NCBI GenBank assembly: GCA_047777415.1 | Contig: JBKEEO010000001.1 | Coordinates: 1-64,000 of the forward strand | DNA: 64,000 bases | Direction: 5' to 3' | DNA from: Caproicibacter sp047777415 | GTDB taxonomy: Bacteria > Bacillota > Clostridia > Oscillospirales > Acutalibacteraceae | Shown here: in pieces, positions 8,108 to 17,784 of the stretch | Numbering within the stretch: position 1 is the first letter of the stretch | Layout: each line of letters opens with the position of its first letter | Translations under genes and position numbers: made by a program | Notes under the pieces: model-generated | Database searches by the model: none | Seen by the model: the letters and a program-made list of their open reading frames with translations, nothing else | Told to the model about the DNA's origin: nothing

Positions 8108-8195
8108 TTGAATGTCTTTAGAATCATTCATTTTATCGGAGTCCCAATGACTTTTCTATGCCTTTAGAAAATTGCAAACTTGATTGTACTCCATC
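8108..8195 (-). repeat. Left-end remnant of an IS256-like element, copy A
   Basis: These 88 bases match 15379-15466 with about one difference and match the left end of the larger copy ending at 23654 with more differences. Weaker similarity extends left to about 8054. All three copies end at the same ...TACTCCATC boundary, which marks the IS terminus. Here the boundary abuts the jetD stop codon directly. No transposase function remains. Confidence 0.75.
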
Positions 8196-9452
8196 TTACA
8201 CAATCAAAGCTTCCTGTTCTAACTTAACATTGTTTTTTATCATAAAAGCTATGCACGGCACACAATCCGCTAATTCTGGAATTTCCATCGCTTTTTTTAA
8301 TTTTTCACGATACGGATTCGTCATGGATTTTGTACTGTCAAAATGCTCCTGAAGTTCATATTCGTTCATTCGATAAGCAACGATAGCAGGATTGATATTT
8401 TTCCGCAGTCTTGCCAACATCTGAAATCCGCCTAAATCGATATCGCTCCAATGATACCATGTGGCATTTGGAGACATTGCTTGTTTTAATTTTAAGAAAA
8501 ACTTTTCTTTTGCCGGACTATAGCATCCTCCGTGAAACACAACCAACTCGTTTGGCTTCCGATGTTTTAACACATAGTCCACGTAATTTGCCTTATTCTC
8601 AATCAGTAATACCTTATCAATATTCTCATGAGCGATCAGTTCGCCATTGCGCAAATCCATTGCATTGAAATATGCTCCCGTTTGCAGCGGTGAAAAATCG
8701 GCCATTCCACTTGGCAGCTTTAGTTTTAGCTTTCCGCAAAATGCGATTTGTTCCGGGTATTTTTCAATGCCAATCTGACGCAGAATTTCTTCATCGTTTA
8801 AATCTTCCGCATCGATTTCATTGGGCGGATATTTTTTCAATACATGAATCAGGCGGCGGCGATACAGCGTTTCAAACTTTTTAGAATCTCCTAGGTATTT
8901 TGTTGAAAATACACGTTCCAAAATTCCTGATTCTCTCGGTTGTGAAGCACAAATAATCACTTGTAAAAACTCTTTCATTTCCTGTGTGTCAGATGGTAAA
9001 AAAGCCCCCACATCTCTTTTCTTTTCAATGGTGGCAATCCACTGTTCCACGCATTCTTTTGCCCAGGAAGAGGCAATGTGTTCCAACGCATCCATTAGCA
9101 AAAGCAAAATGGACTCCACATATTCCGCTTTCGGAACACGCCCAACAGATTGGTAGATTTCCTGCAAATGCTCCGGTCTCAGCCAAACTTTCCCCAAAAG
9201 ATGTCCTTCCTGTCCTCGCATCCAGGAAAAATCAATCAATCCCATCGTTTTCAGCTTTATCACTGCATCGTTATAAATGAGACGTGCATCGGTGTTTTCA
9301 ATATCATATTCCGAAAAGTCGTTGCGCCCTTCATTGTAAAAGTTTAGTTGAATCCTGCGAACAGGGGGTTTTCCTTCCATATAACTTTTGCTTCGTTCAT
9401 ATTTATCTAGCAGAGCATTCAACACTTTTTTCTGTTCTTCAGTTAGACTCAT
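8196..9452 (-). CDS. jetD: JetD, Toprim nuclease of a Wadjet system
   Basis: The 418-residue protein ends in a Toprim-like domain (DUF2220 type). VLLIENKANY supplies the catalytic Glu at about residue 285, and HWSDIDLGG supplies the Asp-x-Asp pair at about 337-339. The N-terminal half is a helical arm region that in known JetD contacts the SMC complex. In Wadjet systems JetD cleaves circular DNA that JetABC extrudes. It overlaps jetC by 14 bases. Its stop codon touches an IS remnant, so a few C-terminal residues or its terminator may be lost; the LEQEAL ending looks nearly complete. Confidence 0.9.
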   Translation of the reverse strand: MSLTEEQKKVLNALLDKYERSKSYMEGKPPVRRIQLNFYNEGRNDFSEYDIENTDARLIYNDAVIKLKTMGLIDFSWMRGQEGHLLGKVWLRPEHLQEIYQSVGRVPKAEYVESILLLLMDALEHIASSWAKECVEQWIATIEKKRDVGAFLPSDTQEMKEFLQVIICASQPRESGILERVFSTKYLGDSKKFETLYRRRLIHVLKKYPPNEIDAEDLNDEEILRQIGIEKYPEQIAFCGKLKLKLPSGMADFSPLQTGAYFNAMDLRNGELIAHENIDKVLLIENKANYVDYVLKHRKPNELVVFHGGCYSPAKEKFFLKLKQAMSPNATWYHWSDIDLGGFQMLARLRKNINPAIVAYRMNEYELQEHFDSTKSMTNPYREKLKKAMEIPELADCVPCIAFMIKNNVKLEQEALIV

Positions 9453-12400
9453 AAAGCGCTCCTATCTGCTTTGGAGTAAAACTTCTTACAAAAGCTTCAT
9501 TTCCCTGCCTTAAAACGCACAGATTCCGATCCACTAAGGTTGCAATATCTCCAATCTTATCCGGCGGAGCCGAAAGGATTACCTGAAAATTGAATTGCCG
9601 CAGCAGTGCGATGCTTTGTTCAATTCTGTCCCCATCCATTTTAGAGAAAGCCTCATCAAAAATGATGATACGAGCGGTATTGGCAGATTTATCGCGGCCA
9701 ATTCTGTATATTTGGGCGAAAGAGGCAAGCACCGCAATATAAAACGGGGTTTGTGTTTCTCCTCCGGATTTCTTTAAGAGCGTGCGGGAGAGCCGCTGGG
9801 TATTTCCTTCCTGATCCAGAACTTCCAAATCAAATGACAAGTACGTTCTGTAATTCGTAAATTCCCGAACACGCTTATCATAATCTTCCGTACCACCCGG
9901 TTCCGGCTTGGTGATGAGGGAAAACAACTCATTGATTTCTTCTTTATATGTCTCATTGAACTGTTGAGAAAGCAAGTTATAACCATTCAGGAGCATATTG
10001 CTTGTAATCATATCATAATATCGCCGATATTCTTCCTTTGGTACAATTTTAAAGCGGTAGGTATCGTTTCCAAAATTGACACGGATTGCGTCATTTAATC
10101 TTCGAATTTGATCTTCTGCAGATTTTATGTTGGCTTGTAAACGACTCAAAAAGTCTTCCTGAAACTGCTCCAATGCTTTTTTTCTGGCATCTGCAATCTT
10201 CGCTTGGTATTCCGGCAATTTGCTTTCACTCAGCTCCAGCCACTCGTTTTCAAATGCGGTATTGGAGCGGTCATCGATGTCATACCCTACTTTATAGACA
10301 TTGACGTAGTCGTGCCGCAGATCCCGAAGGGCTGTCCACTTTGCTTCTTTATTTTTCGACGCTTTCATCAGAGGGGAATAAAAGTTTTGGCTAATTTCCT
10401 CCAGACTTTTTTTCGCATTTCTCTCATAAGAAAATTTTGGCTCTCCAGTTTCATGAAGCCAACTCTGCGAATAATTTTCCTGTATCTTTAATTGCGCTGC
10501 CTCGATTTTTTTCTCAAGCAGCGGAATCTCACGCGTTGCATTCTCAATTTCCAGCTGCAGCTTCGTGATCTCCCTCTGATACGCGTCTATTTTCCCTTCA
10601 TATTCCTGAATCTGTTCTTTAAGTTCCTCGATTGATTTTTTTAGCGGGACTAAATGCTCGGTGCTGATATTGGCGATTTGCTGTTCAATTTCCTGAATCT
10701 GCTTTTTCGCCAAAGGGATTTTTAAAAATTTTTCTGAACATGCAATTGCCTGCTCAATATCGGAAACACTAAATCCGCAAAGATTTGCCAGTTGACTGAC
10801 AGCGGATTTGATACCGATACATGTAGACTCAAGGCGGCGTAAATGTTGCAGATGCTGTTCAAGATACTGGATTTTCTTTTGTATGGCACTTTGGCCAATC
10901 ACGGGAAATTTCCACGTTTTTGGGTCAATACGGCCGACCGTATATCCTTGGTACAGCATTCCCTCATCCGTTACGGCTACCGAATAGTTTCGCAACTGGG
11001 AAACATGGTCACACTTTATCACTCGTCCAAGCAAATAATCAATGTATAAGCGGGCCATCGGGTGATCCGTTTCAATTTCTTCCGCTAAACTATTCCGCTG
11101 GCAAATCGGATTTCTTTTCTGTATTCGGCCGATATCGACAAGTCTCACACCGTATATATTTCGCTTTTCCTTCACGCGGTTGTAGATAGTAAGAGCTGTT
11201 TGAAAATGTTCCGGTTTTACAATCAGATACAGTTTCTGGGTGTTCATGTATCCTTCAATGGTATTTCTCCAACGGTCCGACTTGATTTCAATCAGCTGTG
11301 CTAAAATATCCACTTGGGCCTCCTTGCCGAACTGCCCTCTCAATTCGGACAGGATAGCTTCTCTTAAATCAGTTACACACCGGGGATAGCGGTATATCCC
11401 TTTGTGCAGTTGTGCAAGTTCTTGCTGTTCATCGTGAATCTGTTGAACCGTCTTGTGCTTTTCTTCTTCCAGCCTGCCGTTTAGTTCATAAGCGATTTGC
11501 CCCATAAAGCGCTCTTTTTCGGCAAGGGATTCCAAAGCTTTCTGTCCGGCTTTAACCAACAGGGAAGCGCTTGTGTTAGATAAAAGCTTTTCGCCCTCCT
11601 GTTTCAGCCGCTGCGCGTTGCGCAAAAAACTCAAAATTCTTTCCCCAAAAGCAGGCTCAAATACAGATAAGTCAAATTTTTCGATTTTTTCAGCTTCCTG
11701 GATTTTCTGTTTCCAATCCGCAAATGTTTTTGAAAATAGCATTTGATAATGCTCAAAATGTCCGGTAGTTGTCTGAATTTCCTCGATTAGGTGATTCTTT
11801 TGGTCGTTTAATCGTTCAATCGTTAACGACGCTTTGTCATTTTTCAAATCAGCAATTTTCGCCGTATACTCTTCATTGAGTTTTTCTTTTTGGGATTTGC
11901 AGCTGTTTCTGAGGTTTTCATTTTGTTCAATCAGACGCTTATGGTGTAAAATGAGTTCCTGTTTGTCCTTCTGTTTCTTCTTTTGCAGTTCCAAATCGGA
12001 ACGATCTAACAAATACTGATACAACCGCTCCTGATTTTCAAAGTCACGATATCTGTCATAGGTCTCGTTAATCTGTTCTAAAGCTTGCATGCGTGTCTGG
12101 AGCTTTGCGGATTCCTCTTCCAGGCTTTGATAATGCCGAATATTTTCTTGAATCAGGCCAATGTCGATATTCTGCTGCTCGTCACATACAAACTCGGTAA
12201 TGAATTTTTGAATATCAGCAATGGGATTAAACGGAACAGCTTTTTTGAGCAGCGTGCCGAATTTTTGCGGTAATCCTCCTAGCTTGCCATACAATTTCTC
12301 CCGAAAATCTTTATTGGTTTCCGTGGTGTATTTGTGGTTAGGCGAATAAGTATGTTTTAAATATTGGCGCAGAGCGCGGATATCCATTGGCGTTTCGTCT

Positions 12401-12822
12401 TCAATAAATTCATTTTTGGGAATTGTACCGTCAAAATAAAACAATAATTTTTGAATATCGTTTTCCGAATAATAATCAAAACAGCACCCTGCGGTAAAGG
12501 AAGATTTTTTTACGTCATCATAAAACTCTGCACAAATATAGCTAGTAAATCTCCCATTGCGCAGAAAACGATATCCGGCACCTCCATCATCTCCCAATTC
12601 ACCGCGGAGATACCCCACAAGTGTTCTGGCACTTTTGCCGTTAGCCGCCTTATTAAAAAAACTGCCGCTTGTATCCGACAAAAGCAAAAGCTGCAGCGCG
12701 TCTATAATGGTAGATTTCCCGGAGGCGTTTTTGCCTGTTAGGAAATTAATTTTATCAAACTCGATGAGTTCATGGGTAAAATAATGCCAGTGTATCAGCA
12801 AAAGCTTCTTCATTAACTTCAT
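9439..12822 (-). CDS. jetC: JetC, SMC-like (MksB-type) ATPase of a Wadjet system
   Basis: A 1127-residue SMC-family protein. Walker A GKNASGKS is at residues 30-37, long coiled coils flank a central hinge-like globular part around 480-640, the signature SGGET is at 1019-1023, and Walker B IIIFDEAFSKMDG is near 1052-1064. JetC dimers with JetA and JetB form a loop-extruding motor that recognises plasmid-sized circles. It overlaps jetB by four bases (ATGA) and jetD by 14, the expected operon order. Confidence 0.93.
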   Translation of the reverse strand: MKLMKKLLLIHWHYFTHELIEFDKINFLTGKNASGKSTIIDALQLLLLSDTSGSFFNKAANGKSARTLVGYLRGELGDDGGAGYRFLRNGRFTSYICAEFYDDVKKSSFTAGCCFDYYSENDIQKLLFYFDGTIPKNEFIEDETPMDIRALRQYLKHTYSPNHKYTTETNKDFREKLYGKLGGLPQKFGTLLKKAVPFNPIADIQKFITEFVCDEQQNIDIGLIQENIRHYQSLEEESAKLQTRMQALEQINETYDRYRDFENQERLYQYLLDRSDLELQKKKQKDKQELILHHKRLIEQNENLRNSCKSQKEKLNEEYTAKIADLKNDKASLTIERLNDQKNHLIEEIQTTTGHFEHYQMLFSKTFADWKQKIQEAEKIEKFDLSVFEPAFGERILSFLRNAQRLKQEGEKLLSNTSASLLVKAGQKALESLAEKERFMGQIAYELNGRLEEEKHKTVQQIHDEQQELAQLHKGIYRYPRCVTDLREAILSELRGQFGKEAQVDILAQLIEIKSDRWRNTIEGYMNTQKLYLIVKPEHFQTALTIYNRVKEKRNIYGVRLVDIGRIQKRNPICQRNSLAEEIETDHPMARLYIDYLLGRVIKCDHVSQLRNYSVAVTDEGMLYQGYTVGRIDPKTWKFPVIGQSAIQKKIQYLEQHLQHLRRLESTCIGIKSAVSQLANLCGFSVSDIEQAIACSEKFLKIPLAKKQIQEIEQQIANISTEHLVPLKKSIEELKEQIQEYEGKIDAYQREITKLQLEIENATREIPLLEKKIEAAQLKIQENYSQSWLHETGEPKFSYERNAKKSLEEISQNFYSPLMKASKNKEAKWTALRDLRHDYVNVYKVGYDIDDRSNTAFENEWLELSESKLPEYQAKIADARKKALEQFQEDFLSRLQANIKSAEDQIRRLNDAIRVNFGNDTYRFKIVPKEEYRRYYDMITSNMLLNGYNLLSQQFNETYKEEINELFSLITKPEPGGTEDYDKRVREFTNYRTYLSFDLEVLDQEGNTQRLSRTLLKKSGGETQTPFYIAVLASFAQIYRIGRDKSANTARIIIFDEAFSKMDGDRIEQSIALLRQFNFQVILSAPPDKIGDIATLVDRNLCVLRQGNEAFVRSFTPKQIGALYESN

Positions 12823-13466
12823 TCGTCTGCTGCCTCCTCATCCGTGCCTTCCTCCTGTACAGGCTGTACTCGCATGTCTTCCAATTCTTGAAGCATATCA
12901 TTAATACCCTGTACGGATACAATGTGAAGAATGGACGGAAAAACAATCAGATGATTCCCGTCGGGTTCCCATTTGCCCTCGATTTTCTGAATAATATTGT
13001 GGTGGGCAAGAGTTCGCTGTGCCTCTATTCTTTCTTTAATGGTTGTCTTTCCACCCGGAAGCAACCCGAACGAATACATTTTTTCGACAACAGCCTGGGT
13101 TTCCGTTCTCACATTTCTGTAATTGTTAATCTTTTCTCTTTCTTCCTCATAAATAAGACGAAGGGTATATAAAAAGAGGGTTGTAAATTTATCGATTCGT
13201 AGACGGTTGTTGTCAAACTCGCTGTGTATGGAAATCACGCCATAAACATCGTCTTTTTCCAATTTCCATCCGATGTATTCAAAATAATCCCGCAAAATTG
13301 GAAATAGGCGATAAGCCATTCGATAATTTTCATCCGGCATAGACATTCCCTTATCCGGATAGTAACGCTCCTTTACCAGATAAGAATGCGATAAAATGTA
13401 ATTGCCAAGCCTGCGAAATTCGCCTTTTTCATAGCTGGATAATTGTTGGTAAGCATCTTCCCACAT
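12819..13466 (-). CDS. jetB: JetB, KITE-like subunit of a Wadjet system
   Basis: This 215-residue acidic-tailed protein lies between jetA and jetC. Position, length and the winged-helix-like middle fit the MksE/JetB KITE subunit. The start WEDAYQQLSSYEKGEFRRL and the stretch FEYIGWKLEKDDVYGVI resemble what I recall of JetB from type III Wadjet (DUF6063-like), but I cannot confirm the family without a profile search. AAGGAGGTG before the ATG also contains the jetA stop, so translation is coupled. Confidence 0.82.
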   Translation of the reverse strand: MWEDAYQQLSSYEKGEFRRLGNYILSHSYLVKERYYPDKGMSMPDENYRMAYRLFPILRDYFEYIGWKLEKDDVYGVISIHSEFDNNRLRIDKFTTLFLYTLRLIYEEEREKINNYRNVRTETQAVVEKMYSFGLLPGGKTTIKERIEAQRTLAHHNIIQKIEGKWEPDGNHLIVFPSILHIVSVQGINDMLQELEDMRVQPVQEEGTDEEAADE

Positions 13467-13469
13467 GGC

Positions 13470-14867
13470 TTACACCTCCTTATGAATAAACGTAACATTT
13501 GGAACAGTATACCCGTTCTTTTGAATTTCTCCGGTTCCTAGCTCCATGCGATATGGCATATTACGGTCATTAGAGCGAATGGTGCCCAGCATTAAAAGGA
13601 TAAAATCAGAATCATCATGAATCGGAATATCTTCCATTTTTAATGTGTGTTTGTCTTTTAACAGTGTGGACATATATGCTTTCACACGTGCAGCAGGATA
13701 GCTGTCCTTTATTTGGTTTACCATAGCCAACATGGCTGTTTTCGCAGTTTCAGCATTATTTCCTTTCACTTTGAGCGGTTTCTCGCCTGTTCTCCGGCTT
13801 CTCACATTTTTATGATACAAAGACTTTCCGTTGAAATTTTCTTGTCTGCACACACGGATATTTGCTTGAAGTAATTTCAGAACATTTTGCTTTTGGTTTT
13901 CATCAGCAGCGGCATATTGCTGCAAGATGGATACCAGTTTTCCCTTTATGGTCCTGTCCGCCGTGAGGAGATATTCAATCTTTTCGATAGAGCTGCGTGT
14001 GTAAGCATTATGCTTTCTGTCAATTTCATCTACCAGCCCGCCAATAGAACGGTAGGATTCCAAAATAAAATCAATATCCGAAAGGATTGCTTCATGCGCG
14101 GTTGACTGATTTGGATATAGGCTCACGGTCATAGCGCGGGAAATCATCTGCTCTATCAGTCCATCATCCGAGAGTATATCATTCAATATATTGCTGATTG
14201 GGCGGCTGTATCGATAGACAGAATCCATTGTTTTAATTGGGTGATAAATATGGTCAATCAAAGATTTATAATCATCGAAGTGTTCTTTTAAAAGTTCGTT
14301 GGGGTTATCGGCAAAATTAATTTTTCTGTGGTAATCTCGTATATTATGATACAGGCTTTTTAGCTCATCAATCAATCTTTCCGTGTTTTCCTTTGCCGCC
14401 AAAAGGGCGTCATACATTTGCTGCGGTTCTTCTTGTTTTGCTTGTTTTAGGCTGGAGTATGTTGAAAAAACCAGGGAATTATACTCCTGCGTTGTAGGAT
14501 GGGACAAGTTTTCCAGCAGCTTTAATATCTTAATAGAATAATCATGCAAAACAATGACTTCCGTAAAAGTCCCATCCTTAAATTCTTTATCCACCCATCC
14601 GGCTTTGATTAATTTATTCAAAATAAACCGCGCCTTTTGATTTGTGTTCCATGCACTGGCAGTTTCCGGTTCGTTTTCGTCTGTTTCCGGCAAAAGTTCC
14701 CGGTCCTCCAATAAAGAAGTCAACCGGATAATATAGTCATTCAATTCAACATTGACGTCATATTGAAACATCTGATGTAAAAGCATCAAAGCATCCGCAT
14801 ATATTTCTTTATTCGGTGACGCCAGCACAGAAAAAAATGTGCTGGGAAGCACTTGAAACAATGACAT
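13470..14867 (-). CDS. jetA: JetA, kleisin-like subunit of a Wadjet system (type III-like)
   Basis: The 465-residue protein starts at the ATG at 14867 (GGAGGA six bases before), which gives SLFQVLPSTFFSVLASPNKEIY. This N-terminus resembles the JetA family of Firmicutes type III Wadjet (DUF5716-like) rather than the DUF3375 JetA of type I. It is mostly helical, as expected for a kleisin that bridges JetC heads. It is the first gene of jetABCD. A longer in-frame start at 14942 lacks a ribosome site. Type assignment is from memory of family sequences and needs a profile search. Confidence 0.82.
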   Translation of the reverse strand: MSLFQVLPSTFFSVLASPNKEIYADALMLLHQMFQYDVNVELNDYIIRLTSLLEDRELLPETDENEPETASAWNTNQKARFILNKLIKAGWVDKEFKDGTFTEVIVLHDYSIKILKLLENLSHPTTQEYNSLVFSTYSSLKQAKQEEPQQMYDALLAAKENTERLIDELKSLYHNIRDYHRKINFADNPNELLKEHFDDYKSLIDHIYHPIKTMDSVYRYSRPISNILNDILSDDGLIEQMISRAMTVSLYPNQSTAHEAILSDIDFILESYRSIGGLVDEIDRKHNAYTRSSIEKIEYLLTADRTIKGKLVSILQQYAAADENQKQNVLKLLQANIRVCRQENFNGKSLYHKNVRSRRTGEKPLKVKGNNAETAKTAMLAMVNQIKDSYPAARVKAYMSTLLKDKHTLKMEDIPIHDDSDFILLMLGTIRSNDRNMPYRMELGTGEIQKNGYTVPNVTFIHKEV

Positions 14868-15090
14868 ATGCCGCTCCTCCAAAATGTCATGTGAGTTATG
14901 TTTTATATTTATTGTAGCACTTGTATGTGGAGTCATAAACACAGAATTGAATATTTGGATAAAGGCTCTAAATAAATGTATGTTGGGGTGTGACGAATAG
15001 GCCTGAGAAAAAAAGTAAAAAAGTAGAGCATATTCGATGAAAAACCTTTAAAATGGAAATTACCACTATCCCATGTTGGAGGTTATCGAT
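14868..15090. other. Intergenic region upstream of jetA
   Basis: This AT-rich stretch should hold the leftward jetABCD promoter, but no well-spaced consensus pair stands out. The part from about 14990 leads into a transposase fragment and may be insertion-sequence end sequence. Confidence 0.35.
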
Positions 15091-15189
15091 ATGCTCTATA
15101 TTTATTCTACCGAAAAACTGCTTGGATTAAAAGAGGTAATCGTAAAAAATGTGAGGCAATTGCCCGATAAAACGGAAATTTTATTATAA
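15091..15189 (+). pseudogene. N-terminal fragment of an ISL3-like transposase
   Basis: TTGGAGGT and an ATG at 15091 open a 32-codon frame reading YIYSTEKLLGLKEVIVKNV, then a stop. The STEKLLGLK-x-V start is reminiscent of ISL3-family transposase N-termini. The rest of the element is missing or unrecognisable in 15190-15378, which shows only short open stretches. Confidence 0.45.
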
Positions 15190-15378
15190 AAGACCTCATA
15201 AAATTTTGTGTAAAAGCTCAATAGGAGACTTTCTTTCAGGCAAGAAGGAGGTTAAGAAACTATCAGACTATGAAGATTTGTCATGAAGAAACTCCTCCAC
15301 TTCGCGAAATTACCACAGGGCATTATGTAGCATGCCACTTGCATGCTGCCGAAGTGCACGAATAGCTTTGGAAACTTC

Positions 15379-15466
15379 TTGAATGTCTTTAGAATCATTC
15401 ATTTTATCGGAGTCCTAATGACTTTTCTATGCCTTTAGAAAATTGCAAACTTGATTGTACTCCATC
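15379..15466 (-). repeat. Left-end remnant of an IS256-like element, copy B
   Basis: A direct repeat of copy A at 8108-8195, with about one mismatch over 88 bases and the same ...TACTCCATC terminus. Together the two copies bracket the Wadjet operon and the ISL3-like fragment. The element body is absent. Confidence 0.75.
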
Positions 15467-15772
15467 CATCCCCTTGGACGTGATTTCATAGCCCACGGAA
15501 TCCGGACCTACCGTCACACTTCCATCCAGACGCTGGCGCACAATGGATCCGCCGTCAATCATAGCGGTTCGCACCGCACCCACAATGCCGGTTGTCAATT
15601 TAAAGTTGCTTCCATCCAGTCCAAAAATTGGGCAGTGCCAACCCTCCGGAATAGGCGTTTATCTCATTGATCATCTGTTAGCACATTGAGCCTCTGCATT
15701 TTCACGAATATTTAAACCTGTAATGACAATTTCACTGCCGTAAAATTTATCATTATGAAATATGCCATCCAT
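15467..15772 (-). pseudogene. Gene fragments of unknown origin cut by the IS remnant
   Basis: Leftward frames give two protein-like pieces: a 33-residue piece starting at 15772 (MDGIFHNDKFYGSEIVITG...) and a piece from about 15655 to the IS boundary containing IPEGWHCPIFGLDGSNFKL and GSIVRQRLDGSVTVGPDSVG. They lie in different frames. I do not recognise a family; a phage structural protein is one possibility. The next bases to 16003 hold nothing I can support. Confidence 0.35.
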
Positions 15773-16003
15773 CAAAAAGAGGGGTCAGTGGATTCCAACA
15801 CAGAAATAGAGGACACGATTTTCCGACAATCATCTTTCCCCCTCCAGAAATTTGGCTTCTCTAAGGGGAAGCTTCAGCAGAGCTGTCACGGTGACTTCCA
15901 TACCAGTTTACCTGCACTTTTCTCGCATGGTTAATTGATTTCATATCATAGGCCATATTATAAAAAGGACATATTCTATAAAATACGAATTGCTGTAAAT
16001 TTT

Positions 16004-16492
16004 CTACTTGCTGAATTTGTCTGCAATACTGCTTGCCGCAAAAGAATTTGGCTTAACTTTGCAGTCATAGCCGCAAGCTTTTACCCACGCGATCAGTTCC
16101 GGAATTAGTTGGCTTGTCTGTCCATTACACCCTGCGTCAATATGAATACAAATATTAACTTTGCTCAAATCCAAACTCATTTTGTCGCACAGGTTCTCAA
16201 ATTTGGATAACACCCTGTCCGCATATGTCAGACTCATATTGGTTTCATAAAGCAATTTCTGTCTAATGTTGTCAATTCTATTGATTCGCAAAACATCGTA
16301 GAAAAAGATTCCGCCATGACCGATATTTTGAACGGCTATTACAACAACAATTTTGGTATCAGAGAAATTCTGACTGTCCGTTCCAAAAATTAAACGAAAA
16401 CCATGGGACGTCTCGTTATGTGACCAAATGTAATTTGCTATGATATGAATCATTTGCTCATCACTGCATTTCCCGTAGGTTGGACTGATCAT
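16004..16492 (-). CDS. YkuK-like RNase H-fold protein (DUF458)
   Basis: The 162-residue protein has the FGTDSQ motif near residue 30, followed by VVVIAVQ and the HIDAGCNGQTSQLIPEL block. These are typical of the YkuK/DUF458 family with a ribonuclease H-like fold. AAAGGA precedes the ATG at 16492, preferred over an upstream ATG at 16546. Length and the closing SFAASSIADKFSK agree with the family. Function is unproven in the literature I recall. It stands alone between IS-derived segments, facing left. Confidence 0.7.
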   Translation of the reverse strand: MISPTYGKCSDEQMIHIIANYIWSHNETSHGFRLIFGTDSQNFSDTKIVVVIAVQNIGHGGIFFYDVLRINRIDNIRQKLLYETNMSLTYADRVLSKFENLCDKMSLDLSKVNICIHIDAGCNGQTSQLIPELIAWVKACGYDCKVKPNSFAASSIADKFSK

Positions 16493-16666
16493 CGCGTCAT
16501 TCCTTTCTGCAAGCAAATTTATGCTCTTGTTCTCGCATGTGTTCATGGTTCACCGATACGGTTATTTAAGGGAAATCGCCTACGACCTATCTGGCACACC
16601 AAAAACAAACTGTTTCTTTTATCCCAAATTATATCACGCGGTGAGGGAATGTGCTACATATAATTC

Positions 16667-17556
16667 AATAGAGTACAATAAAGTTTGCAATTTCATATCG
16701 GCTGGATCAATTAATCCTTCCCGCAGTCAAGTTAGTGAAATGACGAAAGGACTTCATGAGCAAGTACAGTACTTCCGCAGCCGGCCCCTGACGGGTCGCT
16801 ATCCTGTGATTTGGACAGATGCACTGTATGAAAAAATCCGTTTGGATGGCCGGGTCGTCAGCATGGCTGTGATGGTAGTTTGCGGCGTCAATGAACAGGG
16901 GCATAGGGATATCCTCGCCGTAGAGCCAATGCTGGAAAAATCCAAAGAAAGTTATTCTCAATTGTTTCAAAGTCTTTTAGATCGGGGGTTGAAAACACCG
17001 CTCCTGGTGATTTCAGACGCAAATAAAGGGCTGATTGCTGCGATCCGCGAGAGTTTTCCGGGGGCCTCATGGCAACGGTGCAAAGTCCATTTTATGCGGA
17101 ATATTTTGGCTCATGTACCCCAGAAGGAAAAAGAATCCTTTGCGGCTCAGTTAAAAGAAATTTGGTTGGCACCTTCCGCTGAAATAGCTAGACAACGCGC
17201 AGAGCAAATATCAGAACAGTATGGAAAACGCTTTCCAAAAGCAATTGAGCTCCTGGAAGATGGACTGGAAGATTCTCTAGCCTTCTATGCTTTTCCGGAA
17301 CTTGATGCCCGCAAAATTTCTTCAACTAATATGCTGGAACGGCTGAACAAGGAAATCCGCCGAAGAACCAGCGTAGTAGGAATATTCCCTAATCCGGATT
17401 CCTACCTGCTGCTGGAAACAACATATCTCATGGAATATGCGGAAGACTGGTCTGTTTCCCGAGCATATTCAAACCCAAAATCTATTCTTTCACTGTTAAG
17501 CGCAGCCTAATTCATTTTTCGGAGCCCCGAAAGTGCGAACTTCCTTTGACACTAGC
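16667..17556 (+). mobile_element. IS256-like element, internally deleted copy 1
   Basis: The left end resembles the terminus shared by the remnants (GAGTAYAATAAAGTT). The right end is ...GCGAACTTCCTTTGACACTAGC, which is an imperfect inverted repeat of the left end (shared core AAGTTCGCA). Compared with copy 2, bases coding about the first 45 residues of the transposase are missing here. Its orientation is opposite to copy 2 (22742-23654). Confidence 0.75.
16671..17510 (+). pseudogene. IS256/Mutator-family transposase, N-terminal deletion
   Basis: The readable part has the Mutator-type DDE core: VIWTDALYEKIR, VISDANKGLIAAIRESFPGASWQRC and a C-terminal MLERLNKEIRRRTSVVGIFPN with the catalytic Glu. 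The start codon is replaced (IEYNKV instead of MEYNKV), and a deletion joins CNF directly to SAGSINPSRSQ. It is therefore likely inactive. Confidence 0.85.
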
Positions 17557-17670
17557 GCCGCCCCCGTGGATATGAAACCATTTCGCTGCAACCGTTTTAA
17601 AGCGAAAATTTAATTGTTACGGGATTGTTAGCGCAAACATTATGCAGCTGTTCCATAGAGTAAAATATTT

Positions 17671-17701
17671 CAGGTCAGTCGACGGCGGTTCGACTGACCT
17701 G
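17671..17701 (-). terminator. Intrinsic terminator of the symporter gene
   Basis: CAGGTCAGTCG pairs perfectly with CGACTGACCTG around a nine-base loop. On the minus strand it is followed by AAATATTTT. It lies about 85 bases after the symporter stop. Confidence 0.65.
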
Positions 17702-17784
17702 TGTTTTACTCAAAAGGCGATTTGATAGATTTTGCTTTGTGTCTTTCAGAATCTAAGAAAGCTCTCGGTTTATTTTCTGTGTCT

